Shown piece after piece: positions 42,783 through 51,143 of a stretch of 64,000 bases of DNA. The notes under the pieces are model-generated. The model was not told the origin of the DNA and did not search any database. It saw nothing but the letters and a program-made list of their open reading frames with translations. The DNA is from Epilithonimonas zeae (lineage in GTDB: Bacteria; Bacteroidota; Bacteroidia; Flavobacteriales; Weeksellaceae). The first letter of the stretch is position 1; each line of letters begins with the position of its first letter. A program made the position numbers and the translations under genes. Where the stretch lies: the NCBI RefSeq assembly GCF_900141765.1, contig NZ_FSRK01000001.1, positions 1,116,001-1,180,000 on the forward strand, written 5' to 3'.

Positions 42783-43924
42783 TACAGCCAATTAAACATT
42801 ATGCCGTAAACTGGGTAGATGGAATGAAGATTTCTAAAGATCATCTTGTACAGCAGGAAGATTTTATCATCGATTCTATCAGGGATTCTAATTCACTCCA
42901 GGTCAATTCCTACAATTTTGGATTGCTTCCGATTTCTGAAAAATTTGGAGACAAAACCATCTACGAACTTCAAAGCACAGCAACCAATGATGCGCAGTTG
43001 ATTATCAAAAAATGTACGGCTGTAACGCTCGCAGGTTATAGAATTGAGTTATTTGATTATAAAGTCAATATCAGAAATCTGGCAAAAAATATGTCGCAGG
43101 AGCAGGAAGATGTGGATGGTGAATATTATATTCTGGCTTCTGTAAATCCTTTTGATCACGTCTCTTTTGGCGATATTGATGCAGAAGAAATTCCACCAAG
43201 ACATCCTTTCACAAAACCTAATTACAGGATAGAACTGATAGATGTTTCGGTTCTTAACAGCAGTTATTCCGGAGGAAATTATCTGGTTTTAGGTAAAGTA
43301 GCGATGAAGTCTGGAATGGCACAGATTGATGCCCATTTTATTCCGCCTTGCAGCTCGATAGAAAGCCATCCGAAGTTGGTAGAATATTACAACAGCTATT
43401 CTAATTCTTTGAGTAATCTTCGTCAGTACGCGTTTAAAATTATCCAGAAAACGGCACATAAAAACCAGAATGTGACGTTGGCTGAGAATATAAAAATGCT
43501 TTGTAAAACGATTATTTCAAATATCGGAGAGAATTATTTTCAATTCAAAAATATCGTGACAGAACAGCCTCCAATTTTCTTGATTAATATTTTCTCAAAA
43601 TTGGCGCTTCAGCTTTATAATGATACGCAGATGATTGTACAATCTGAGTTAGAAGAAATGCTGAATTATAGCTTGGAATGGAGCGAAATCACACCACATT
43701 CTTTACTGAATCAACTAACGGTTTCAGCAGAAATCAACTACGATCATCATAATACCGGCGAATATTTTTACAATATCAATCAGATGTTGAAAAGTCTGGA
43801 ATCGATTTTTGGAAAACTGAGTGAGCTGGATTACATCGGTCAGAGAAAAGAAAATATCATTGTCAATGAACAGGAAGTGAAATCTAACGAAGATCCGAGA
43901 AAAGGCTGGAGCGTAATCAATTAA
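42779..43924 (+). CDS. tssK: T6SS baseplate-to-membrane adaptor TssK
   Basis: 381 residues. The start MIQPIKHYAVNWVDGMKISKDH has the W-V-D-G-M-K-I-S pattern of TssK proteins, later YRIELIDVSVLNS and SIFGKLSELDYIGQR. It binds the baseplate to the membrane complex. It ends the plus-strand operon and is followed by a terminator. Confidence 0.87.
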   Translation: MIQPIKHYAVNWVDGMKISKDHLVQQEDFIIDSIRDSNSLQVNSYNFGLLPISEKFGDKTIYELQSTATNDAQLIIKKCTAVTLAGYRIELFDYKVNIRNLAKNMSQEQEDVDGEYYILASVNPFDHVSFGDIDAEEIPPRHPFTKPNYRIELIDVSVLNSSYSGGNYLVLGKVAMKSGMAQIDAHFIPPCSSIESHPKLVEYYNSYSNSLSNLRQYAFKIIQKTAHKNQNVTLAENIKMLCKTIISNIGENYFQFKNIVTEQPPIFLINIFSKLALQLYNDTQMIVQSELEEMLNYSLEWSEITPHSLLNQLTVSAEINYDHHNTGEYFYNINQMLKSLESIFGKLSELDYIGQRKENIIVNEQEVKSNEDPRKGWSVIN

Positions 43925-43960
43925 TCGATTTTTAGGTCGAAAATTCAATTTAAAGCACCT

Positions 43961-43990
43961 ATCCCAAGGACAAAATCTTTGGGATTTTTA
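43961..43990 (+). terminator. Intrinsic terminator after tssK
   Basis: ATCCCAAGG (43961-43969) with CTTTGGGAT (43977-43985), 7-base loop and one G-T pair, followed by TTTTT. Confidence 0.8.
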
Positions 43991-44012
43991 ATAAAGATAG
44001 AAATCCTGAGTC

Positions 44013-44025
44013 GTAGAATTACTAC
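44013..44025. promoter_or_regulatory. GTAG-N5-CTAC palindrome copy 4
   Basis: GTAGAATTACTAC, the reverse complement of GTAGTAATTCTAC, lies 84 bases before the LysM-like gene of cassette 2. No -7 box is at the tssD spacing in this direction; TATGTTTT (44066-44073) is a weak alternative. Confidence 0.5.
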
Positions 44026-44108
44026 ACTTTTCAAAATAATGAGAACGATCGATTATCAATCAAAATATGTTTTTTAATTTTAATAACCACAAGAGATTGT
44101 GTTAAGGA

Positions 44109-45077
44109 ATGGTTTCAGAAGATAGTTTTATTAAATTAAAAATCAATGGATTATTAGATTTGGAAGCTTTATCAAAAGAATACCAAATTTCCAAAGGAGA
44201 GATTATCAAATTTCATAATCAGTATTGCGAGATAGGAGAGATTTTACCTCTGCACTTGCCAAAATATGTTCCTTTTCTGTATTTGCCAAAAAGGAATTAT
44301 GAGAATAGGAATTCGGAATTTGTAAAGACTAGTGATTTGCAATATCCAGTTGGAATAAGTCAAAAAAAATATGGTGTTGTTATAAAATATCTTCATAGTA
44401 ATACTCAAATTCATTTCGAGGTTGATGTTAAACGAGATGGACATTTGGTTGAAATTAATAAAGGAAAGAATTACATCAATAATGCTGAAGTTGATAATAT
44501 TATAGAAAAACTATTTGAAAAAGCAGAACAAGCGATTTATCCTTTGAAAATTACAGTTGATAAAAAAGGAGGCTTTTCAAAAATTGAAAACGAAAATGAA
44601 ATTAAAGAACGTTGGGAGAAAGACTACTTCCCAAAACTGAAAGAATATTATGTGGGAGAAACTGCAGAAGACATTCTAAAAAAGATGGATTTAACCTTTA
44701 GAAATTTGAAGTCAAGACAGACTTATTTTTCTCAAAGCATTTTTTATAAACTTTTTTTTCTTCCAGTTTATCAATCGTATTTCAATTATAGTAAAGATGG
44801 AAGTGTTTATTTTTATTTTGCTCATATACAGAGTGATATAGTATTTAATATAAAGTATACTTTAGATAAGAAATATACTCGAGGAAATAAGATCGCTTTA
44901 CGGATTGTAGGCAATGAAGCGGACAATGAATGGGTTCAGAAAGAACAAAAAGGAAGTGTCAATTGGTTGTATAAATTCCATAAAGATACACACGATTTAT
45001 TTTCTATAACAGGTTCCGTTTCCACTTTTGACAAAGGAAAAGAACTAAAGACTGAAGTCCAGATATTTGAAATTTAA
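44109..45077 (+). CDS. LysM-like T6SS-associated protein, cassette 2
   Basis: 322 residues, paralogue of the protein at 33745-34779. The N-terminal part LDLEALSKEYQISKGEIIKF plus HNQYCEIGEILPLHLPKYVP is the LysM-like domain; the second domain has IHFEVDVKRDGH and FYKLFFLPVYQSYFNYS. It starts the cassette LysM-DUF4280-effector-lipoprotein. Its function, as for cassette 1, is unknown. Confidence 0.75.
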   Translation: MVSEDSFIKLKINGLLDLEALSKEYQISKGEIIKFHNQYCEIGEILPLHLPKYVPFLYLPKRNYENRNSEFVKTSDLQYPVGISQKKYGVVIKYLHSNTQIHFEVDVKRDGHLVEINKGKNYINNAEVDNIIEKLFEKAEQAIYPLKITVDKKGGFSKIENENEIKERWEKDYFPKLKEYYVGETAEDILKKMDLTFRNLKSRQTYFSQSIFYKLFFLPVYQSYFNYSKDGSVYFYFAHIQSDIVFNIKYTLDKKYTRGNKIALRIVGNEADNEWVQKEQKGSVNWLYKFHKDTHDLFSITGSVSTFDKGKELKTEVQIFEI

Positions 45078-45117
45078 CATTTTGAATTAATTAGAATAAG
45101 TACCAAAAGACAATATT

Positions 45118-45588
45118 ATGAGTGAGAAACATCTGGTTTGCCAAGGCGCACTTTGTCGTTGCAATTTCGGGACGGCTCCTGATAAATTAAAAGTCTTAAC
45201 TCAGAGTAAACGCTACATCAATGATAAAGGAGGTAGTCAAAAACTCATGGCTACTAACAAAGATATCAACAAAACATTCGAAAAAAATATGTTTGGAAAC
45301 TGCTCCAAACTCAACAATAATCCTTGCCAAGTTACTGTAACACAATGGAGTGATTTTTATGATAAAATTACACTCGAAGAGAATAATGGTAATGCCTTGC
45401 TGGAAAGTAGTAAAGCAACTTGTCCTATCGGAAGTACGGATTGTATCTCAATTATCAACCACGGACAAACAGCAGAAGTTTCTCAGCAGAATGTGAAGAA
45501 TACGGATAAAGAAGTCATTGCAGAACTATTCCCAATGATGGATCTCGAAACAGAAGAATTAGGTTTGTTAAACATCAAAAATTTGTAG
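45118..45588 (+). CDS. DUF4280 PAAR-like spike protein, cassette 2
   Basis: 156 residues, beginning with the domain directly (KHLVCQGALCRCNFG), with FGNCSKLNNNPC and TDCISIINHGQTAEVSQQN. It lacks the acidic extension of its paralogue at 33063-33752 but keeps the Cys and His positions. It should sit on the VgrG tip and connect the downstream effector. It is separated from it by one base. Confidence 0.85.
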   Translation: MSEKHLVCQGALCRCNFGTAPDKLKVLTQSKRYINDKGGSQKLMATNKDINKTFEKNMFGNCSKLNNNPCQVTVTQWSDFYDKITLEENNGNALLESSKATCPIGSTDCISIINHGQTAEVSQQNVKNTDKEVIAELFPMMDLETEELGLLNIKNL

Positions 45589-45589
45589 G

Positions 45590-48151
45590 ATGAGTGATGG
45601 CTTGCATATTCAGTTACTAACAGATAAATCTGATCAGAATAAATTTGATGCTTCTTTTGGTTCCCTTACTTTACCTCAAGCAGGTAATTTTGTCGTTAAA
45701 GTGAGAGAATATGAAGAAGAGTTTTTGAAAAAACAAAAGAAGTTTGATGATAATCTCCGTTCTGCAGAAGCTAAATGGAAAGAGAGAGCACAAGCTGGCT
45801 GGACACGAGAAAAACTCGAAGAAAACTGGAAAGCAAATGAAGCTCAAAGAAATGCATCTGATAAAGCAGAAGAAGAAAAACTGAAAGCAAAATTTGTTAA
45901 TGTAAACTGGATATGGTGTGTGGCACCAAAAAAGCTAAACCCTTCAGAACTTTCCCATAACGAATCTTTCTCAAAAGGAATTCATGGCAAAGGAGAATAC
46001 AATCTAAAATTTCCTAAAATTCTGGAAGGTGGTGGAATGGCTTACTTAGAGGCTTTTCAGCCGGAGGTTGGTGCGAAAGGAGCCAAGCCTTTTGGGATTT
46101 TTGTACAGGCCACAGGTACTCCCCGAATTGTGAGAGTCGAATGGACTGATTTTGATTATAATCTTCTTAAAGGTAAAAAGGTAGCTTTCAATTCAGAAGT
46201 TTTGCTACATATTTACACAGAAGCGCTTTATGGACAAGAGCTGGAAATCAATCTTTTTGATGAAGATATTTTTAGTGATGATCAACTAGATGTTGCAAAA
46301 GCATCCGGATTTCAGAGAGAAGTCAATATTCATAAAGTTCATCCCAAAGAAATTGGAAAACCAGGTGTTGCAGATACATTGGTAAAATCTGAGCAGGAAA
46401 ATGCTGATCAGAAAATAGAGAAGGAGCATTATTTACAGAAAGTAACAATAGAAGTAAAGGTAGATTATGGCTGGATGAAACTTGCTGGTTCTAATCTCAA
46501 AATTTATCCTACGGTCAAGTCTTTAAAAACAGGAAAATATTTTGAGGATTTTTCTAGAGAATTCTTAGAAGTTTCAAAGGATGGCGTTTTGTACGATGTT
46601 GCTAAAGAAGTCAGTAATATGCCTGTTTTGCAAAGTGAGATAGAAACCAATATTGCGGCTTACCACCCTTGCCAGTATACGGCACTCGATTTTATTAATG
46701 AGAAAGGCGAAACCAAAAATATCTACAAAGAAGAGCAGGGTGTCAGCCAAAATGAAAACCTGGAAATTGGTATTATTGTAGGCAGCGATCCCAAAAAATT
46801 TAGTTTCAAAACGGATGATAATGCCGATGCTACAGAGTGCCGTTTTGACGGCGCTGGCAATGATCACGATAAAAATATTTTTACTTATGATAGATCTAAG
46901 TTGCCAAAAAACATTTCTATCACCAGTAATCAGCCAAAAGTCATAGAAGGAACAGCTTTCTTTGATTATGATAGAATGAACATGATGAAGTACTTCTGGT
47001 TGCCCAATGATTTCAAAAATGCCCAAAGATATTCCCATTTGAAAATCAATGCCATGACTTGCAGGCATCAGGTTTATCCTAATATTACCATTCTTCCGGA
47101 TATAGAGTGGGAATTGGCATTTATTATTACGACAATGGCGGGTTTTAGGATCAAAGCCGAAAATACCACTTTTACTAGACTAAGTCAAGGATTGGGAGAA
47201 TATCAATTTCGGGGAATCAAAGCCGAGCAAGCAGGTAAACTGATAGAAAAAGGAGGTGTTGGCTATTCTCTTAATATCAAATATACCATCAATGGTGGTG
47301 CTTTTTATGAGCAGATTTCTCTTGATTTCGTCAGAAATATTGAGAAGATAATTGATACTTATAATAAGATTGCCGGCTTTGTGGCTATCTTCAAAGGAGA
47401 TGATGATAGTGTAACTTCCGCTGCTATTTCTACCTCTGCAATCAAGAAAATTACATTTGATATAGATCCTCCATCCGTTGTTTTTTTACTGAGATGGAAA
47501 TATGATTATGCCAAAAAAAATGGACAGGCTGTTGTTAACTTTTTTGGAGCGGCTGGTTTTAAACCTTTAATTGGTTTAAAAATTGGTGTTGATCTCGTGG
47601 CTAACGCAGATAAGTTTGGTGGATTAGTAGGCGCAATTATTACCTGGGGAGCCAAGTTTGTTAAAAAACTGACCAAAATGGACTTGTATATCCTTGTAGA
47701 AACAGGTGTTGCACTTAATTATGATATTGGTTTATCTTACAATGAAATAGACGGTTTTGCACCCAATACAAAACAAAAAATCGTGGTCGATTTAACATTC
47801 TCTATAAAAGCAGGTATTAAAAGGAAAGATGTTGTTTTTGTGGCTAATGTAGATAAGATGGAAGGAAATGTAATACCAATGAGCGAGGCTGAGCAGGAGA
47901 CTTTTAAAGTTGAAGGCGCTGCTACAACAGGAATTAGATATACAGAGGAGCATGGCTTCGAAAAAGGGAAAGGCAGCTATAAAACAACTGATGTAAAATG
48001 GTTAGGTGCTGAGATGACGATAACAATTGTGACCATGTCGCATAACAGAAGACAGAATGGACCGCCGAACGAACAGTTCAAAGAAAAGTTCCTGATAAAA
48101 GGTCCCGAACAGATATATGGTCCAGAGAAAGTTTATACAAAAAATGAATAA
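45590..48151 (+). CDS. T6SS effector candidate of unknown activity (853 residues)
   Basis: Residues 1-100 are a helical charged region (EEEFLKKQKKFDDNLRSAEA). Residues 180-340 are Ig-like; ALYGQELEINLFDEDI matches GLFGQEIEFQLWEDDA in the cassette 1 effector, so the delivery part is shared. Residues 460-550 include a polar region with VIEGTAFFDYDRMN. The last 300 residues are rich in Gly, Lys and hydrophobic strands (INGGAFYEQISLDFVRNI, FKPLIGLKIGVDLVANADKF, MDLYILVETGVALNYDIGL), possibly a membrane-active or beta-barrel domain. No catalytic motif of a nuclease, lipase, protease or muramidase was recognised. It belongs to a cassette whose paralogue carries a peptidoglycan hydrolase. Confidence 0.65.
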   Translation: MSDGLHIQLLTDKSDQNKFDASFGSLTLPQAGNFVVKVREYEEEFLKKQKKFDDNLRSAEAKWKERAQAGWTREKLEENWKANEAQRNASDKAEEEKLKAKFVNVNWIWCVAPKKLNPSELSHNESFSKGIHGKGEYNLKFPKILEGGGMAYLEAFQPEVGAKGAKPFGIFVQATGTPRIVRVEWTDFDYNLLKGKKVAFNSEVLLHIYTEALYGQELEINLFDEDIFSDDQLDVAKASGFQREVNIHKVHPKEIGKPGVADTLVKSEQENADQKIEKEHYLQKVTIEVKVDYGWMKLAGSNLKIYPTVKSLKTGKYFEDFSREFLEVSKDGVLYDVAKEVSNMPVLQSEIETNIAAYHPCQYTALDFINEKGETKNIYKEEQGVSQNENLEIGIIVGSDPKKFSFKTDDNADATECRFDGAGNDHDKNIFTYDRSKLPKNISITSNQPKVIEGTAFFDYDRMNMMKYFWLPNDFKNAQRYSHLKINAMTCRHQVYPNITILPDIEWELAFIITTMAGFRIKAENTTFTRLSQGLGEYQFRGIKAEQAGKLIEKGGVGYSLNIKYTINGGAFYEQISLDFVRNIEKIIDTYNKIAGFVAIFKGDDDSVTSAAISTSAIKKITFDIDPPSVVFLLRWKYDYAKKNGQAVVNFFGAAGFKPLIGLKIGVDLVANADKFGGLVGAIITWGAKFVKKLTKMDLYILVETGVALNYDIGLSYNEIDGFAPNTKQKIVVDLTFSIKAGIKRKDVVFVANVDKMEGNVIPMSEAEQETFKVEGAATTGIRYTEEHGFEKGKGSYKTTDVKWLGAEMTITIVTMSHNRRQNGPPNEQFKEKFLIKGPEQIYGPEKVYTKNE

Positions 48152-48624
48152 TGAAAGGCGGAGAAGATATCCTTGTATATTCCAAAAATGGAAATCTAAT
48201 AATAGAATCAAAAATTATCAGGGTCAGAGAGATTATCTCCTATCAACATATTGATGACATTATTATAAAACATGTGAACGAGGTGTATGATCACGAGATG
48301 GATATTTTTCTGAGCCAATCTGTAAAATATGAAAATGCAGGTAATAACCTGATTCATAGAATACTGTTTCAGATTTTTTTGTTATTCCATCAGAACAAAA
48401 GAACGATTAATATCAGTCAGTCCAACGAAGATCTTTTGATCATCCTTAATGAAATCAAAAGTAATCTTCCAAAAACCGTGATTCCTCCAGACCTTGATAA
48501 AAGTCTTTTCTGGAAAAAAGTATCGGATAACCATAGTTTCTCTCTTGTGAAATTAGTTTTTAGTAAAAATAATCTGAGCCTTTTTGAAGTTTTAAAGAAA
48601 TATAATAAATACCATGAAAAATAA
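48151..48624 (+). CDS. Small cytosolic protein of unknown function in cassette 2
   Basis: 157 residues, starting in a TAATG overlap with the effector stop. No signal or membrane segment. It begins GGEDILVYSKNGNLIIESKII and has helical parts (NNLIHRILFQIFLLFHQNKR, LLIILNEIKSNLPKTV). It overlaps the next gene by 11 bases. It could be an immunity protein or chaperone of the effector; nothing in the sequence decides between them. Confidence 0.6.
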   Translation: MKGGEDILVYSKNGNLIIESKIIRVREIISYQHIDDIIIKHVNEVYDHEMDIFLSQSVKYENAGNNLIHRILFQIFLLFHQNKRTINISQSNEDLLIILNEIKSNLPKTVIPPDLDKSLFWKKVSDNHSFSLVKLVFSKNNLSLFEVLKKYNKYHEK

Positions 48625-49321
48625 ATTAACAATTGCTTTTCTACTCTTAATACTTATTTCTTGTGCCCAATTACAAACAAAAAATCCAATGTATATCTGC
48701 AAAGATTGTGGCAGCTTTGATCTCGGTAAAATGACTTTTAAAGAGAATATTGATGTGTTATCCTCCAAAACAGAGATTTTTAAAACGGCATTGGTTAATC
48801 AGAATAACGAAGAAAAAGATGCTGATCAACTCGCTAAAAATGATGTAGTTAAGTTATACAAATATAATTTTGAAAATCAGCGTAATGAGATTTTAGGAGA
48901 CAAATTGTTGAATTATAATAATGAGTTTTTCTTTACGGGCTTAAGTATTTTGACAACAGCAGATAAAAAAATACTGGCTTATAGAGCGACTGTTTTCTTT
49001 GAGGGGGATGCTAAAAAGATAGATCAGTTTATAACCTATCTTCAGTCGCAAAATAAAGAATCGAGAATGGTTCAGAACAAGATGGAAGGTGATCTTTCTG
49101 TCTACCAATGGATATCGGATAAACACATTACTCAGTTGGTAAGATCCAATCAGGCTAGCAAAGAAGAAGAGATGATCAATGGAAAGCGTGTTGTGAAATA
49201 TACCAATTATGTCAAGCTGAATTATTATAACGAGGCATTTATAAAAAATTCTAATCAGGATATCGTTAAAAGTGATATTGATTTTGCTGTTTACAACGAC
49301 AAACATTTTCAAAAAAAATAA
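48614..49321 (+). CDS. Lipoprotein, candidate immunity protein in cassette 2
   Basis: 235 residues; signal MKNKLTIAFLLLILISC with Cys17, then AQLQTKNPMYICKDCGSFDLG. ICKDC may bind a metal. Mature part is mixed alpha/beta (FFEGDAKKIDQFITYLQSQN, RVVKYTNYVKLNYYNEAF). The ORF occupies the same place relative to the effector as the lipoprotein in cassette 1. Presence in the envelope suits an immunity partner. Confidence 0.62.
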   Translation: MKNKLTIAFLLLILISCAQLQTKNPMYICKDCGSFDLGKMTFKENIDVLSSKTEIFKTALVNQNNEEKDADQLAKNDVVKLYKYNFENQRNEILGDKLLNYNNEFFFTGLSILTTADKKILAYRATVFFEGDAKKIDQFITYLQSQNKESRMVQNKMEGDLSVYQWISDKHITQLVRSNQASKEEEMINGKRVVKYTNYVKLNYYNEAFIKNSNQDIVKSDIDFAVYNDKHFQKK

Positions 49322-49326
49322 TAACT

Positions 49327-50118
49327 ATGAAAACTATGGCGGAACCATTTTACCAGTTGGAGATAAAGACTGCGAATTGTTATATAGAAGTTTTGGTCAA
49401 TGATTTGCCTATTTTTTGTAATTATGAAAATGGTGGAATGGCTGTAGATTATCCCATTAATGATGCTATTCTCAAAAGCGGAAAGCAATCTTTGGAAGTG
49501 AGGATTATAGCACCAAAAGGAGAAACCAGTATTTCCAAATATGCGCATTACGAGATAAAGGTATTTGTAAAGGAAGCCAATAAAGAAGCATCGGGAAGAG
49601 AATTGGTTTATACATTGCCTATGAGTGAGGATTTTAGAAACACACCGCTTCCTGTCATCATCCATAAAAATACTTTTGAGGCGGAAGTTCCTTATCATAA
49701 TATAGGATGGTCCAATTCTTTGGATCTTAAAGAATTGAATAAAAACCAATTGTTGCAGGAAATAAAAAACTATCTTACCAAAATAACTTCTATCTATAAT
49801 GGTAGAAAAGAGCTAGAGTATGAGAAATTATACAATTCCAGGATGGAGGAACATAGCAAAAGTTTTTATCTTACTCAGGAGGAAATGAGCGATTACAAAG
49901 ATTCTACATTTCTAGGATTACCAGAAAAATTAGAATCTATAGATTGGGATTTGTATCAAATGGTTTTTTACGGAGATAACAGACTTGTATCTCTACAAAC
50001 AAAACATCAGCCGCCAGGATTTGTTTTTGAATCCGTGAATAAAGATGAATATGGTTTTACAGAAATGGTGTCTTTCCACAAAAAAGATAAAAATGCAGCG
50101 TTGGAAATTATAAGATAA
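49327..50118 (+). CDS. Unknown protein at the end of cassette 2
   Basis: 263 residues, no signal. An N-terminal beta domain (EPFYQLEIKTANCYIEVLVN, SLEVRIIAPKGETSISKY) leads to helical parts and ends with FVFESVNKDEYGFTEMVSFH. It starts 5 bases after the lipoprotein stop, so it is in the same unit. Proteins of this type recur in Bacteroidetes T6SS loci as I recall, but their role is not known. Confidence 0.6.
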   Translation: MKTMAEPFYQLEIKTANCYIEVLVNDLPIFCNYENGGMAVDYPINDAILKSGKQSLEVRIIAPKGETSISKYAHYEIKVFVKEANKEASGRELVYTLPMSEDFRNTPLPVIIHKNTFEAEVPYHNIGWSNSLDLKELNKNQLLQEIKNYLTKITSIYNGRKELEYEKLYNSRMEEHSKSFYLTQEEMSDYKDSTFLGLPEKLESIDWDLYQMVFYGDNRLVSLQTKHQPPGFVFESVNKDEYGFTEMVSFHKKDKNAALEIIR

Positions 50119-50150
50119 CAAGGTGAATTGAGATTAATCCATTAAAATTT

Positions 50151-50756
50151 TTAATATTTCGCCAAATCAGAGAATGTTAAATTCTGAATTTTTGGTAATG
50201 GTTTAGGCTTAAATTTCTCTCTAAGTTTATATTTTTTTGTCGGTCCAAAATCTTGATCAAAAACAACTTTGTTTCCTTTCAGCAAGTCAATTTCGGTTTC
50301 CGTAGTTATTTCTCTTCCGTCCGAAATAACCCTCGAAATGTGGGTCAATTCAAAATTACCGTCTTTAAATCTGAAAATATATCGGCTTTTCAATTCGTTG
50401 ACGTCTGTTAGTATGACTAATTTTCCTTCTTCAATAAAAAAATCCGGGATTCTAAAATTTTTTTGTTTTCCTGAAGTTTCAACAGGATATTGATTTTCAA
50501 AAATCTGGGTTGAGGAAACTTGTAACTTAAGATTTTTGCTATTGGGCTGTGACAAAAATATCTGCAGTCTAAAAGGTTTGATTTCCCCGGTTTTAGTCGT
50601 AGTTACAACAACCCAATCAGGTTTTTTATCGTTGTTAAGATCGCCTTTTTCTTCGCCAACTATTTCACTGAAATTATCTTGATTCCTAATGTTTTGGGAA
50701 AATAAGTTTGTATGGGCAAAAAGTAAAAATAAAATATAGAGAAATGATTTTTTCAT
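50151..50756 (-). CDS. Exported FG-GAP-like protein, candidate immunity or accessory protein
   Basis: 201 residues, signal peptide MKKSFLYILFLLFAHTNLFSQ. The segment GDLNNDKKPDWVVV is a FG-GAP/VCBS-like calcium-binding loop; later strands are YIFRFKDGNFELTHIS and GREITTETEIDLLKGNKVV. It is last in a minus-strand unit following the GxSxG hydrolase and a small membrane protein. Position suggests that it or the small membrane protein protects the producer. Confidence 0.6.
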   Translation of the reverse strand: MKKSFLYILFLLFAHTNLFSQNIRNQDNFSEIVGEEKGDLNNDKKPDWVVVTTTKTGEIKPFRLQIFLSQPNSKNLKLQVSSTQIFENQYPVETSGKQKNFRIPDFFIEEGKLVILTDVNELKSRYIFRFKDGNFELTHISRVISDGREITTETEIDLLKGNKVVFDQDFGPTKKYKLREKFKPKPLPKIQNLTFSDLAKY

Positions 50757-50802
50757 CTTTTTATAAATTTTAGAAATGGAATAGAGCTGATTTTGAAGAT
50801 GC

Positions 50803-51141
50803 TTATTTCATAAACGGATTATCAAGTAAAGCACCTGATATCAGATATAAAGAAAAAAATAAACTGACAGAGTACATTAAGACAAAGAAAACAACACATC
50901 TGGTGATGTAAAGAATCCATTTTGTTTTTATTTTTTGAATCAAAATATCAATCAGGAAAAACAATATAGCTGTAGGAATACTGATTATTAATCCAAATTG
51001 TTTTATGATTTTGAAGATCACTGTCAGATTAACAGATTCCGATGAACTGCTGAAGAAAAATATAAAATATACAGTAACAAATAAATTTGATAAAACAAAT
51101 ATTATCAATAATTTAAGTAATGTATCAGATGCACTTTTCAT
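50803..51141 (-). CDS. Small three-helix membrane protein, candidate immunity protein
   Basis: 112 residues with three predicted membrane helices (about 11-31, 44-66, 75-100; LIIFVLSNLFVTVYFIFFF, IISIPTAILFFLIDILI, VVFFVLMYSVSLFFSLYLI). It begins 2 bases after the stop of the GxSxG hydrolase gene. Close coupling and membrane location suggest immunity against a membrane- or periplasm-acting enzyme. No family known. Confidence 0.6.
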   Translation of the reverse strand: MKSASDTLLKLLIIFVLSNLFVTVYFIFFFSSSSESVNLTVIFKIIKQFGLIISIPTAILFFLIDILIQKIKTKWILYITRCVVFFVLMYSVSLFFSLYLISGALLDNPFMK

Positions 51142-51143
51142 GA

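Noticed and set aside
45590-48151. Rhs/YD-repeat toxin
   Set aside because: No YD repeats, no DPxGxxG cleavage motif; the architecture is Ig-like instead.
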